A stretch of DNA of 64,000 nt from Lachnospiraceae bacterium (GTDB taxonomy: Bacteria > Bacillota > Clostridia > Lachnospirales > Lachnospiraceae), in the NCBI GenBank assembly GCA_017546025.1, contig JAFYYS010000009.1, positions 1 to 64,000 on the forward strand, read 5' to 3'. The notes beneath the pieces were generated by a model. The model was not told the origin of the DNA and did not search any database. It saw nothing but the letters and a program-made list of their open reading frames with translations. Positions 16,180 through 24,252 of the stretch are shown piece by piece (within the stretch, counting starts at the first letter, position 1; the number at the start of each line of letters is the position of its first letter). Made by a program: the position numbers and the translations under genes.

Positions 16180-16599
16180 ATGAATTGTCTCATTACCATT
16201 ACCGGCCTCTCAGAAACCGGGGAGCAGGACACCGTCGAGACCAAGAGCCTCGGCATGGTGCATACCGTGCAGGCGGAATCCGGTCAGGGCTACCGGCTTG
16301 ATTACCGGACCGCGGAGGACGGACTCGGCACGAAGCATACGATTACGCTTTGCGACGATTATGCCGAAATCAGGCGCTCCGGCGGCGTCCGGACCGTGAT
16401 GAAGGTTGTTCCCGGCGAGGACCACGACTGCATTTACGAAACGTCTGCCGGCGTTCTGGCGTTCACGGTTCGCGGCAAGGCTTCCGCCGTTTGGGAAGAA
16501 AACGGCAAGGTCAGCGCGCGCCTCTCCTACTCGCTTCTAAGCGGTAAGGATATTCTGTCGAATAACGAGATTCTGATTACCGCGGAACCGATTAATTGA
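16180..16599 (+). CDS. DUF1934 domain-containing protein
   Basis: 139 residues, all beta pattern: an N-terminal ITITGLSETGEQDTVET, a DYRT segment, IRRSGG and a C-terminal ..LSNNEILI. These match the DUF1934 (YwiB-like) family, a small lipocalin-like barrel with unknown ligand that is common beside cell-wall or tRNA-synthetase genes in Firmicutes. GAAAGGA precedes the ATG. Last gene of the murI run. Confidence 0.8.
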   Translation: MNCLITITGLSETGEQDTVETKSLGMVHTVQAESGQGYRLDYRTAEDGLGTKHTITLCDDYAEIRRSGGVRTVMKVVPGEDHDCIYETSAGVLAFTVRGKASAVWEENGKVSARLSYSLLSGKDILSNNEILITAEPIN

Positions 16600-16604
16600 G
16601 ATGG

Positions 16605-16622
16605 CATTTTCCATGACAAATG
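16605..16622. repeat. Inverted pair of the dispersed motif
   Basis: CATTTTCC (16605-16612) followed by GACAAATG (16615-16622), immediately after the DUF1934 stop and before the terminator. Confidence 0.55.
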
Positions 16623-16623
16623 A

Positions 16624-16658
16624 AGACCCGGAAGGTTACGTCCCTCCGGGTCTTTTTT
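16624..16658 (+). terminator. Terminator of the murI run (convergent with thiN)
   Basis: AGACCCGGAGG-type stem with complement around TTACGT, followed by eight T residues on the plus strand. The last bases overlap the thiN stop codon region on the other strand. Confidence 0.85.
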
Positions 16659-17284
16659 TATTCCTGATTAATTTCAATCAGCAGAAGCCGTCCCTCTCCG
16701 ACCGTCACACGGGCCGTCTGTCCGGGGAGCACCTCGTTGCTGATGCCGTACTGGTATTCGCAGGTGATTTCACCGTCCGTAACCGGGTATTTCGCGCCGG
16801 TCACGTAGATGTGATTGGCCGTTCCGTCGATGTTTAAAAGCGAGAAGAAACGGCACGAATCGGGGATCTCCGCCCCTTCCTTTCCGACAATCCGCATCAG
16901 CCCGTAATCGTCGAGGATGGCTGCCTTTTTGCCGAGCGTATGAAGCTTCAGAAGAACCGAGACATTGCCGAGCGTGTGGTCAAGCCGTCCGCCGACGACG
17001 CCGAGAAACAGAAACTCGGAATAGCCGCGCCTTACGGCTTCCTTCACGGCATAAACGGTGTCCGTGTCGTCCTTTATGCACGGCAGCACGACCGTCTCGA
17101 CCGAAAGACCCGGATTCTCATGGGAATCGAAATCGCCGACAATCAGGCCGGGCTCCGCCCCGAGATTTGTGAGGTGTTTAAGCCCGCTGTCACAGTAGAT
17201 GACATAATCCTCCGGCTTCAAAGCGGCCTTCGCCGCGTCATAATTCCGGATATCGGCTCCGCCGACAATGACACATCGTTTCAT
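16658..17284 (-). CDS. thiN: Thiamine pyrophosphokinase
   Basis: 208 residues from the ATG at 17284, which has GGAGGG 5 bases upstream. Motifs include YCDSGLKHLTNLG, IVGDFDSHE and DDTDTVYAVKEAV, then LGVVGGRLDHTLGN, the typical thiamine pyrophosphokinase catalytic and binding blocks. It converts thiamin plus ATP to TPP. It lies 13 bases after thiC and is probably under the TPP riboswitch upstream of thiD, completing a salvage-plus-HMP module. Confidence 0.93.
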   Translation of the reverse strand: MKRCVIVGGADIRNYDAAKAALKPEDYVIYCDSGLKHLTNLGAEPGLIVGDFDSHENPGLSVETVVLPCIKDDTDTVYAVKEAVRRGYSEFLFLGVVGGRLDHTLGNVSVLLKLHTLGKKAAILDDYGLMRIVGKEGAEIPDSCRFFSLLNIDGTANHIYVTGAKYPVTDGEITCEYQYGISNEVLPGQTARVTVGEGRLLLIEINQE

Positions 17285-17297
17285 AATACCCTCCAAA

Positions 17298-18602
17298 TTA
17301 AAGGATGTCGATATACTCTCCTGCAAGTGCTTTGTTCATGCTTCTTACGGCGCAGAATTTGCCGCACATCGAGCAGGTGTCGTCATGCTCGGGCGCACGG
17401 CTGTCACGGATGGCCTTCGCGGTCTCCGGATCGATGGCGCACTCCCACTGCTTCTCCCACTCGAACGTTCTTCTGGCATCAGCCATCGCGTTGTCCTGAT
17501 CCATCGCGTGCGGAATCTTCTTCGCAATGTCCGCGGCATGGGCCGCAATGCGGGATGCGATGATGCCCTTCTTCACGTCCTCAACGTTCGGCAGTGCAAG
17601 ATGCTCGGCAGGCGTTACGTAGCACAAAAATGCCGCGCCGCTGGCCGCTGCAATCGCGCCGCCGATGGCAGATGTGATATGGTCGTAGCCGGGCGCGATA
17701 TCGGTCACGAGCGGTCCGAGTACATAAAAAGGCGCGCCCATGCAGATGGTCTGCTGAATCTTCATGTTGGCCGCAATCTGGTCCATCGGCATATGCCCAG
17801 GGCCCTCAACCATGACCTGAACGTCCTTCTTCCATGCTCGTTTCGTCAGTTCTCCGAGTCTGACAAGCTCTTCAATCTGGCACACGTCGCTTGCGTCCGC
17901 AAGGCAGCCCGGACGGCAGGCGTCACCAAGGGAAATCGTCACGTCATATTCACGGCAGATGTCCAGAATCTCATCATAGTATTCATAGAACGGATTCTCC
18001 TGACCGGTCATGCTCATCCAGGCAAATACCAAAGAGCCGCCGCGGCTTACGATATTCATCTTTCTCTTATGCTTTTTGATCTGCTCAATCGTCTTTCTCG
18101 TGATGCCGCAGTGCAGGGTCACGAAATCCACGCCGTCCTCGGCATGCAGTCTCACTACATCGATGAAATCCTTCGCGGTCAGCGTCGCCAGGTCTCTCTG
18201 GTAATGGATGACGCTGTCATACACCGGAACGGTACCGATCATGGCCGGGCATTCGCTCGTCAGTTTGCGGCGGAAGGGCTGCGTGTTGCCGTGCGAGGAA
18301 AGGTCCATGATGGCTTCGGCGCCCATGTTGACAGCTGCCATGACCTTCTGCATCTCCACATCGTAATCCTTGCAGTCTCTCGACACACCGAGGTTAACGT
18401 TAATCTTCGTGCGAAGCATCGAGCCGACACCGTTCGGCTCCAGGCACGTGTGAAGCTTATTGGCGCAGATGGCCACCTGCCCGCGCGCCACAAGGTCGCG
18501 GATCTCCTCAACGCTTCTGTATTCCTTCTTCGCAACCGCCTCCATTTCAGGCGTGATGATGCCCCTTTTCGCGGCATCCATCTGGGTCGTGTAATTTCTC
18601 AT
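17298..18602 (-). CDS. thiC: Phosphomethylpyrimidine synthase ThiC
   Basis: 434 residues. The C-terminal iron-sulfur motif CSMCGKFC (CxxCxxxxC), the EGPGHMPMD segment and [13 protein letters not shown] identify ThiC, the radical SAM enzyme that rearranges AIR into HMP phosphate. The length fits the short Firmicutes form without the plant/proteobacterial N-terminal extension. It overlaps the thiD stop by four bases (ATGA), so the two are translationally coupled. No thiazole genes (thiS/G/H/E) occur in the window. Confidence 0.97.
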   Translation of the reverse strand: MRNYTTQMDAAKRGIITPEMEAVAKKEYRSVEEIRDLVARGQVAICANKLHTCLEPNGVGSMLRTKINVNLGVSRDCKDYDVEMQKVMAAVNMGAEAIMDLSSHGNTQPFRRKLTSECPAMIGTVPVYDSVIHYQRDLATLTAKDFIDVVRLHAEDGVDFVTLHCGITRKTIEQIKKHKRKMNIVSRGGSLVFAWMSMTGQENPFYEYYDEILDICREYDVTISLGDACRPGCLADASDVCQIEELVRLGELTKRAWKKDVQVMVEGPGHMPMDQIAANMKIQQTICMGAPFYVLGPLVTDIAPGYDHITSAIGGAIAAASGAAFLCYVTPAEHLALPNVEDVKKGIIASRIAAHAADIAKKIPHAMDQDNAMADARRTFEWEKQWECAIDPETAKAIRDSRAPEHDDTCSMCGKFCAVRSMNKALAGEYIDIL

Positions 18603-19480
18603 CCTTTATTCTCCTTATCGTCCGCACATTCGGCGAAACGGTTTCTTAACAGATAATTGTGTTTCATCGGACCGCTTCCGGCCCCCAGATCAAGCTGTGC
18701 CTGAAGCGCCCCTGACAAATACGACTTCGCTCGTTCTACAGCAGTAGTAAGATTAAAGCCCTTCGCAAGGTTCGATGCAATCGCGGACGAAAGCGTGCAG
18801 CCCGTCCCGTGCGTGTTCGGATTGTTGATCCGGCGTCCCTTAAACCAGGTGATGCTGCCGTTTTGGTAAAGCACATCGTTCGCGTCATTGATGCTGTGCC
18901 CTCCCTTTAACAGTACCGCACAGCCGTACTTCCGGCCGATTGCTTCGGCCGCCTTCTCCATGTCCGCTTCATTTGTAATCTTCACTCCGCCGAGCACCTC
19001 TGCCTCGGGGATGTTCGGCGTGATGACCTCGGCAAGCGGGAACAGCTCTTCGGTCATGGCGCGTACCGCATCGCTCTTAAGAAGCGACGATCCGCTTGTT
19101 GCCACCATCACCGGGTCAACCACGACATGGCGAGCCTGATACTGCCGGAGCTTTTCCGCGATGACCTTAATCAGCGCCGTCGAGGAAACCATGCCGATCT
19201 TCACGGCATCCGGAAAGATGTCGGTAAACACGGCGTCCAGCTGAAGCGCAAGAAACTCAGGCGTCGACTCCTGAATGCCCGTAACGCCGAGCGTGTTCTG
19301 TGCCGTCAAAGCGGTCACGGTACTCATCGCGAAGACTCCGTTCATCGTCATTGTCTTGATGTCGGCCTGAATGCCCGCACCGCCGCCGGAATCGCTTCCC
19401 GCTATGGTCAGCGCAGTCTTCGTCGTAATATGCTTTTTCGTTGCGCCGATGATGTCATAGCGCTTTTTCGTCGTAATCAT
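18599..19480 (-). CDS. thiD: Hydroxymethylpyrimidine/phosphomethylpyrimidine kinase
   Basis: 293 residues. [37 protein letters not shown] and [15 protein letters not shown] are standard ThiD (ribokinase fold) motifs. The enzyme phosphorylates HMP and HMP-P for thiamin synthesis. The ATG at 19480 has GGAAGGAG upstream. The longer reading frame from 19573 would translate 31 residues out of a structured dispersed repeat and is rejected. First gene of thiD-thiC-thiN, downstream of a TPP riboswitch. Confidence 0.96.
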   Translation of the reverse strand: MITTKKRYDIIGATKKHITTKTALTIAGSDSGGGAGIQADIKTMTMNGVFAMSTVTALTAQNTLGVTGIQESTPEFLALQLDAVFTDIFPDAVKIGMVSSTALIKVIAEKLRQYQARHVVVDPVMVATSGSSLLKSDAVRAMTEELFPLAEVITPNIPEAEVLGGVKITNEADMEKAAEAIGRKYGCAVLLKGGHSINDANDVLYQNGSITWFKGRRINNPNTHGTGCTLSSAIASNLAKGFNLTTAVERAKSYLSGALQAQLDLGAGSGPMKHNYLLRNRFAECADDKENKG

Positions 19481-19496
19481 ATGCTTCTCCTTCCCA

Positions 19497-19620
19497 AAAG
19501 CGTTCCGCTTGCGGGACGCTCGCGCCGAGTGCAGTTGCCGAAGGCAACATCTTCCTCTCGCGCGAGTGCGCATCCCGCCCGGAGGGCTTTTTGCTTTATA
19601 GGGAATTCCCTATGAAGCAA
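19497..19620 (-). repeat. Structured dispersed repeat, copy 1
   Basis: About 124 bases, closely matching 39563-39696. On the minus strand the order is: a flanking hairpin around AGGGAATTCCCT, GCCCTCCGGGC, CTCGCGCGAG, the stem GTTGCCTTCGGCAAC, CTCGGCGCGAG and GCGTCCCGCAAGCGGAACGC. It lies between the TPP leader terminator and thiD. Both copies sit just upstream of a minus-strand gene in the same orientation and add a spurious in-frame TRARGRCCLRQ peptide to the downstream reading frame. Confidence 0.85.
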
Positions 19621-19645
19621 AAAAGCAGCCCCGAAAGGGCTGCTT
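19619..19645 (-). terminator. Terminator of the TPP leader
   Basis: AGCAGCCC-CTTTCGG-type stem AGCAGCCC/GGGCTGCT, followed by a U-run on the minus strand. It lies about 15 bases after the TPP aptamer, the usual place for a transcription-attenuation platform. Confidence 0.8.
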
Positions 19646-19659
19646 CTCATTTCTTTTGA

Positions 19660-19756
19660 TAATCTCAGGCATCCCTACGTTGGCATGATCCAAATCAGGT
19701 TATCGGTCGAAGGTTTCACCTTCCTCTCAGCCCGTCTCACGGACTCCCGTCTGCTT
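19660..19756 (-). promoter_or_regulatory. TPP (THI-box) riboswitch
   Basis: The minus strand carries the conserved THI-box pieces in order: GGGCTGAGA, a P3-type hairpin GGAAGGTGAAACCTTCGACC, ACCTGATTTGGATCATGCC and AACGTAGGGA. Binding of TPP should favour the terminator at 19619-19645 and shut off thiD-thiC-thiN. A minus-strand extended -10 (TGATACAAT, about 19764-19772) lies immediately upstream. Confidence 0.95.
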
Positions 19757-19763
19757 TTTTTAT

Positions 19764-19772
19764 ATTGTATCA
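19764..19772 (-). promoter_or_regulatory. Extended -10 promoter of the thiamin operon
   Basis: Minus-strand TGATACAAT (TGn plus TACAAT) ends about 8 bases before the riboswitch. No good -35 is visible, which is usual for extended -10 promoters. It overlaps the last codon of the upstream gene. Confidence 0.5.
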
Positions 19773-20249
19773 GTCTTTCTTGCGAAGTCTCGCGAAAAGA
19801 CCTTTTTTCTTCTTCTCATCCTTCACCAAAGGACCTCTTACGCCTCTGGCATCCATGATGTAAATACCGCTCAGCTTAATCTTCGCTTCCTTCTTGACCG
19901 GAAGTACATCGAAAATCTTCTCATCGCACATCAGCGAATGAATCTGCGGGCCGATCTTAGCCTTAACAACGGCTACCTTCGTACGTCTTGCATACTTAGG
20001 CGTCTGTTCCACAACGATTGCGGGGAATCCGGCATCCTTTAAGCGAAGATGCTTTTTATCGATGATCAGAGCGCTGGCCCACTGTGCGGACGCCTGCATC
20101 TCTTTCATGACTTCGTCGTTCTTTCTCTGCATCTTGCGGCCGATGATGTAAAGCACAATCACCGCGATGACCAAAACGCCGAGTACAATCAGGCCTCCGA
20201 GAAGCCAACCGTTAATCCCGAACAGAATTGCGGGGGAGAAAACTTTCAT
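19770..20249 (-). CDS. Membrane-anchored protein of unknown function
   Basis: 159 residues. One N-terminal membrane helix (about 13-38, GWLLGGLIVLGVLVIAVIVLYIIG) and a basic cytoplasmic-looking domain with KVAVVKAKIGPQIHSLMCDEKIFDVLPVKKE and a lysine-rich tail. I do not recognise a named family; the central stretch looks conserved enough to be a real Lachnospiraceae-type protein. It stands alone with its own ATG and a GGAGG site, between the glycosyltransferase cluster and the thiamin operon. No function is proposed. Confidence 0.75.
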   Translation of the reverse strand: MKVFSPAILFGINGWLLGGLIVLGVLVIAVIVLYIIGRKMQRKNDEVMKEMQASAQWASALIIDKKHLRLKDAGFPAIVVEQTPKYARRTKVAVVKAKIGPQIHSLMCDEKIFDVLPVKKEAKIKLSGIYIMDARGVRGPLVKDEKKKKGLFARLRKKD

Positions 20250-20289
20250 AGTAAACCTCCGACACTGAAAATTGCATGTGTAATCATAT

Positions 20290-20308
20290 CATTTTCCACA
20301 GGAAAATG
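20290..20308. repeat. Perfect inverted pair of the dispersed motif
   Basis: CATTTTCC-ACA-GGAAAATG, a perfect 8+8 palindrome in the gap between two minus-strand genes. No U-run follows, so it is not a standard terminator. Confidence 0.65.
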
Positions 20309-20320
20309 CAACCGATAAAT

Positions 20321-20959
20321 CTAGGGAATCGAATCAATCTTTTCGGCTATCTTCCCGCGGAAGAACAGAAAATACGAAATGACTGCAAGCGCTATGGCGA
20401 CGAATACATCAATCAGGGAATGCTGCTTAACAAATACGGTGGAGCAGCTGATTGAAACGCCCGCGATGCAGACCATCCATCTGGCCCAGTTCGCCATGGC
20501 ATCCTTCCGGCAGAATACGGCGCCGCACATGATGCCGAGCGTGTTAAACACGTGGATGCTCGGGAGCACATTTGTCGGCGTGTCCGTCTCGTACATATGC
20601 TTCGCAAGCCGGATGGCGATGTTGTCTCTTGTGAACTCCGTCGGGCGAAGGTCAAGTCCGTTCGGATATACGGCGCTCACAATCAGAAAGATTGTCATGC
20701 CCGTATACAAAAAACAAATCATTTTCAAAAAGGCTTTCTTATCCTTAAAGAAGATCCAAATTCCGACTAAAAAGATATACGGGAACCAGATGTAATACGG
20801 GAAGAAGAACCACTCGATGAACGGAATCTTTTTGTCAAGCGCAATGCCGATGATATGGTAATCCTTGATCAGCTTCTCTTCGAGCGTGAAGATGATCATG
20901 TAAACCGGAAAATACGCTAACGTCCACCAGTAGCGGAACGATTCTTTCTTGAGTTTCAT
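20321..20959 (-). CDS. PAP2-like membrane phosphatase/transferase
   Basis: 212 residues, about six membrane helices. VLPSIHVF corresponds to the PSxH part of the PAP2 signature and KQHSLIDV to the final H..xD part. The arginine expected between them is replaced by a lysine-containing FVKQHS. This arrangement is found in AUR1-like lipid phosphotransferases and phosphatidic acid phosphatases. It lies 8 bases after a GT2 gene, so a role in membrane or cell-wall lipid carriers is possible. The precise substrate cannot be read. Confidence 0.8.
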   Translation of the reverse strand: MKLKKESFRYWWTLAYFPVYMIIFTLEEKLIKDYHIIGIALDKKIPFIEWFFFPYYIWFPYIFLVGIWIFFKDKKAFLKMICFLYTGMTIFLIVSAVYPNGLDLRPTEFTRDNIAIRLAKHMYETDTPTNVLPSIHVFNTLGIMCGAVFCRKDAMANWARWMVCIAGVSISCSTVFVKQHSLIDVFVAIALAVISYFLFFRGKIAEKIDSIP

Positions 20960-20967
20960 AAACGCAC

Positions 20968-21987
20968 CTAGTTAAAGTGATAGATCCGTCTCGCAATGGA
21001 ATACCCGATCCGGATGATGATATTGGTGAACCAGTTCGTGTGACTCAAAAACGGAGTCGGGAAGAACTTTTTGATGTACGAATAAGCAGAATGGTAACGG
21101 GTCTTCGTCTTCTCCCAGAATACCTTCTTGGCCTGAATGCTGGACTTGCTGCCCTCGCGGACATACAGCGCGGACACGATGGCGCACATCATGAGCATGT
21201 ACTGCGCCATGTAGCGGCGAAGCTTCGGGCTCTCGACGTTACTGAGCTCGTGCATGCCGAACATCGTGAAGGCAATCTGCTCCTGCTGGTCAATCCGGCG
21301 GAACATCACCTGCTCGTTAACCGACTGGTCCTGCCGTCCGATGAAGTAGTGATACAAATCGAAGTTGAAATAATAAATCTTCTTCGCATACGGAAGCGGG
21401 TAATACGCATACAGGTTGTCTACGTAAAACGTGTGCTTCGGAAGTCTTAACCCGCACGTCTTAATCAGCTCAAGACGGTACGTGATGGAATGCATCAGAA
21501 TGTTCTGGCCGTAATTGAACTTCTTAATCTCATCCCAGGAAAATGTGACACCTGCCGGAAGAGCGGAGCCGTAACCGATCTCCTTCGGTTTCTGGCCGAC
21601 CTTCTCGTATACGTAGTTGGTCAGCGCCATATCGTAAACGTTTCCGGCCTTTTTCTCGGCCGAAAGGTGCTCCATCATTTTGATCAGATTTTCCGTGTTT
21701 ATCCAATCATCGCTGTCGAGTACCCGGTAGTAGAGTCCGGTTGCATGCGCCACACCGAACATGACCGCATCCCCGTGGCCGCCGTTTTCTTTATAAAGAT
21801 ACCGGACAACGGAAGGGTATTTCTCCTCGTACTCTTTCGCAATGGCCGCTGTTCCGTCCGTGGACCCGTCGTCCACGATCAAAACCTCGAGCGCTTCCCC
21901 TGCAGGCACTACGGAATCCAAGGCCCGCTTCACATAATCCTGTGAATTATAGCAGGGAATCGCTATGGATAAAAGCTTCTCTGACAT
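20968..21987 (-). CDS. Family 2 glycosyltransferase
   Basis: 339 residues from the ATG at 21987. The GT-A fold start LSIAIPCYNSQDYVKRALDSV and VLIVDDGSTDGTAAIA (nucleotide-sugar site), then YYRVLDSDDWIN with the metal-binding DxD, are clear. The C-terminal half is amphipathic, consistent with membrane association. Likely acceptors are lipids or surface glycans. The start has GGGGAGG and begins 2 bases after the PurF-like stop codon, so the two are coupled although they are functionally unrelated. Confidence 0.92.
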   Translation of the reverse strand: MSEKLLSIAIPCYNSQDYVKRALDSVVPAGEALEVLIVDDGSTDGTAAIAKEYEEKYPSVVRYLYKENGGHGDAVMFGVAHATGLYYRVLDSDDWINTENLIKMMEHLSAEKKAGNVYDMALTNYVYEKVGQKPKEIGYGSALPAGVTFSWDEIKKFNYGQNILMHSITYRLELIKTCGLRLPKHTFYVDNLYAYYPLPYAKKIYYFNFDLYHYFIGRQDQSVNEQVMFRRIDQQEQIAFTMFGMHELSNVESPKLRRYMAQYMLMMCAIVSALYVREGSKSSIQAKKVFWEKTKTRYHSAYSYIKKFFPTPFLSHTNWFTNIIIRIGYSIARRIYHFN

Positions 21988-21989
21988 TC

Positions 21990-23402
21990 CTATTCCTCCC
22001 CGTTCCAACAATACGTGCATAATTTGTCGGGGTCGATTCCGACCGCGGCAACCATATCATCCAGGCGATGATACCGAAGTGTTGTGAAATTCAGCTTCTG
22101 GCAGATCCGGTCAACCATCCTGTTGTACCGTTCGCTGTCCGGATTGCTATACTCCTTGAGCACTTCCTTACTTACATCCTCCGTGCCTTCAAGCTCAGCA
22201 ATGACACGGCGGGCAATCAATTCCATCTCCGATTTGGATCTGGAGAAATTCAGATACTTACAGCCGAACAAAAGCGGCGGGCATGCAGGACGGACATGAA
22301 CTTCCGTTGCCCCGCTCTGGAAGAGGAATTCGGCCGTCTCACGAAGCTGCGTTCCTCTTACGATGGAGTCGTCGATGACGACCATGCTCATGCCCTTAAT
22401 CAGATCGGGTACGGCAATCAGCTTCATCTTGGCAATCAAATCACGGTTCTGCTGCATCGTCGGCATGAAGGACCGCGGCCAGGTAGGCGTATACTTGATG
22501 AGCGGACGGGAAAAAGGAATTCCTGCCGCATTGGAATAACCGATGGCATGTGCGGTACCGGAGTCCGGAACACCGACTACAATGTCGGGCTTGATGTGGT
22601 CGCGGTGCGCAAGTGCTTCGCCGCAGCGGTAACGCATCTTCTCAACGCTGATGCCCTCGTAGCTGGAGGACGGATATCCGTAGTAGATCCACAGGAACGT
22701 GCAGATCTTCATGCGGGGGTTCTCCGGGCAGTACAGGGAATTGAACGATTTCTCGTCAAATACGACAATCTCGCCGGGCTTCAGCTCGCGAACCGTGGAA
22801 TAACCGAGATTCGCAAATGCGCAGCTTTCAAATGCCGCACAGTAGGCGCCGTCCTTCTTTCCGATGACAATCGGGGTACGGCCCTGGGCATCACGTCCCG
22901 CGTAAATGCCGCGCTCCGTCAGAACGAGTAAGGAAAGGCTTCCCTCGATGACCGACAGGGCATAACGGATACCCTCTATGAAGTTGTCCTTCTGGTTGAT
23001 GAGTGCCGCCACAAGCTCGGTGGGATTGATGTTGCCGTTGCTCATGACGAAGAAGTGAGAATTGTGCTGAAGAATTTCTTTCTCAAGCGCATCCACGTTG
23101 TTGATCTTACCGACCGTCGTTACGGCAAATGTGCCGTGATGGGAATGCACCATGATCGGCTGCGGTTCAAAGTCGGAAATCGAACCGATGCCGAAGGAGC
23201 CATGCATGGAATTGGCTTCCTTGTCAAACTTCGTCCGGAAAGGAGCATTTTCAATCTTATGGATTGCCTTTGCAAACCCGTCCTCTCTGTCATAAACTGC
23301 CATACCCGCACGACGCGTGCCGAGGTGGGAATGGTAATCCGTTCCGAAGAACAGGTCGAACACACAGTCCTTTTCACTCGCAACACCAAAAAATCCGCCC
23401 AT
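21990..23402 (-). CDS. PurF-like amidophosphoribosyltransferase paralogue lacking the catalytic Cys
   Basis: 470 residues with the class II glutaminase plus phosphoribosyltransferase layout of PurF. The PRPP site VVIDDSIVRGTQ, PDSGTAHAIGYS and the C-terminal CTYCWNG are intact. The N-terminus is MGGFFGVAS where true PurF exposes Cys after processing (MCGIFG), so glutamine-dependent activity should be lost. It may use ammonia, act in regulation or have another role; a standard PurF is probably elsewhere. It is preceded by a strong promoter and a palindromic operator candidate. Confidence 0.88.
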   Translation of the reverse strand: MGGFFGVASEKDCVFDLFFGTDYHSHLGTRRAGMAVYDREDGFAKAIHKIENAPFRTKFDKEANSMHGSFGIGSISDFEPQPIMVHSHHGTFAVTTVGKINNVDALEKEILQHNSHFFVMSNGNINPTELVAALINQKDNFIEGIRYALSVIEGSLSLLVLTERGIYAGRDAQGRTPIVIGKKDGAYCAAFESCAFANLGYSTVRELKPGEIVVFDEKSFNSLYCPENPRMKICTFLWIYYGYPSSSYEGISVEKMRYRCGEALAHRDHIKPDIVVGVPDSGTAHAIGYSNAAGIPFSRPLIKYTPTWPRSFMPTMQQNRDLIAKMKLIAVPDLIKGMSMVVIDDSIVRGTQLRETAEFLFQSGATEVHVRPACPPLLFGCKYLNFSRSKSEMELIARRVIAELEGTEDVSKEVLKEYSNPDSERYNRMVDRICQKLNFTTLRYHRLDDMVAAVGIDPDKLCTYCWNGEE

Positions 23403-23427
23403 AGTCAGCCTCTTTCCAAAATATATT

Positions 23428-23444
23428 AAAGGGTATTACCCTTT
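23428..23444 (-). promoter_or_regulatory. Palindromic operator candidate upstream of the PurF-like gene
   Basis: AAAGGGTA-T-TACCCTTT, a perfect 8+8 palindrome, lies 26 bases downstream of the promoter -10 and 26 bases before the start codon. Its placement suggests repressor control; the regulator is unknown. Confidence 0.5.
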
Positions 23445-23469
23445 ATCATGCATCATACACCGAAAAGGA

Positions 23470-23499
23470 ATGATAACGCACAACCGTGAATACTGTCAA
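23470..23499 (-). promoter_or_regulatory. Promoter of PurF-like/GT2/PAP2 operon
   Basis: Minus-strand perfect TTGACA (23494-23499), 18-base spacer and TATCAT (23470-23475). It lies between the YwlG-type gene and the PurF-like gene. Confidence 0.75.
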
Positions 23500-23515
23500 C
23501 CCAAGGGACAAAAAT

Positions 23516-24076
23516 TCACAAAAGATTTACATCGTAAACAGCTCTGCTGCCGCCTGTGAACGGAACTCTCGTCCGTGCTGCCAGAAGGCGTGCCTCACCG
23601 ATCTGCTTCACGGCAAGTCTCACCGGAACCGCAACACGCTTTAAGTGCATGCCGATTAATGTTCCGCCGATATCAAGACCGGCATCGGCCTTAACCGCCT
23701 CAACGGCTACCGGAGCCTTCATGTGCGCATAAGCCGCCGTGGCAAATGACCCGCCCGCCTTCGGCTGCGGCACTGCATTGACACGCTGCGCGTAGAAGCG
23801 GATCTCGCGGTCGTAAAGCTCCTTCTCAACGATGAGCGCCCGGTTCAGATGCTCACAGCACTGCGCTGCAAGATAAATCTTCTTTTCGGCAAGGACCTCC
23901 GCAATTGCCTCATACACGATATCGGCAACCGGCGGTCTCGAATCCGTTCCGATCTTCTCTCCGATAATCTCGCTTGTGGAGCATCCGACAACCACAATGC
24001 TGCCTTCCTCAAGCCCGGCAACTTCAATTAATTCCCGTACGGCATCCGCCGCCTGTTTGCGAATCATTTCTTCCAT
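23516..24076 (-). CDS. YwlG/UPF0340 family protein
   Basis: 186 residues from the ATG at 24076 with GGAAAGGA upstream. SIVVVGCSTSEIIGEKIG, AAQCCEHLNRALIVE and DIGGTLIGMHLKRVAVPVR are characteristic of the TIGR01440/UPF0340 (YwlG) family, a conserved Firmicutes protein of unknown function. It is monocistronic by appearance. An earlier in-frame start would lie upstream of the ribosome site. Confidence 0.9.
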   Translation of the reverse strand: MEEMIRKQAADAVRELIEVAGLEEGSIVVVGCSTSEIIGEKIGTDSRPPVADIVYEAIAEVLAEKKIYLAAQCCEHLNRALIVEKELYDREIRFYAQRVNAVPQPKAGGSFATAAYAHMKAPVAVEAVKADAGLDIGGTLIGMHLKRVAVPVRLAVKQIGEARLLAARTRVPFTGGSRAVYDVNLL

Positions 24077-24188
24077 AATTCGGTCCTTTCCGGTCAATTT
24101 GACCCTTTCTTACAGTATATTCCCATCCGTTATGGGAAAATGACGAAATACGCTTTTATGCTTCTCTTTTTTATGTGAACTATTACCA

Positions 24189-24218
24189 TTGTCAATTATA
24201 GTAGTAATATGATACTAT
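24189..24218 (+). promoter_or_regulatory. Promoter and inverted repeat upstream of the PTS IIC-like gene
   Basis: TTGTCA (24189-24194), 18-base spacer and TACTAT (24213-24218). The inverted repeat ATAGTA (24198-24203)/TACTAT overlaps the spacer and -10, so a repressor could bind here. Confidence 0.55.
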
Positions 24219-24252
24219 CATTGCAAACATAAGGGAAAGGAAGGTGCCCGTA

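Noticed and set aside
19481-19573. N-terminal extension of thiD (31 codons)
   Set aside because: It translates the structured repeat; the real start at 19480 has a good ribosome site. The same applies to the extension of the acetyltransferase at 39520-39639.
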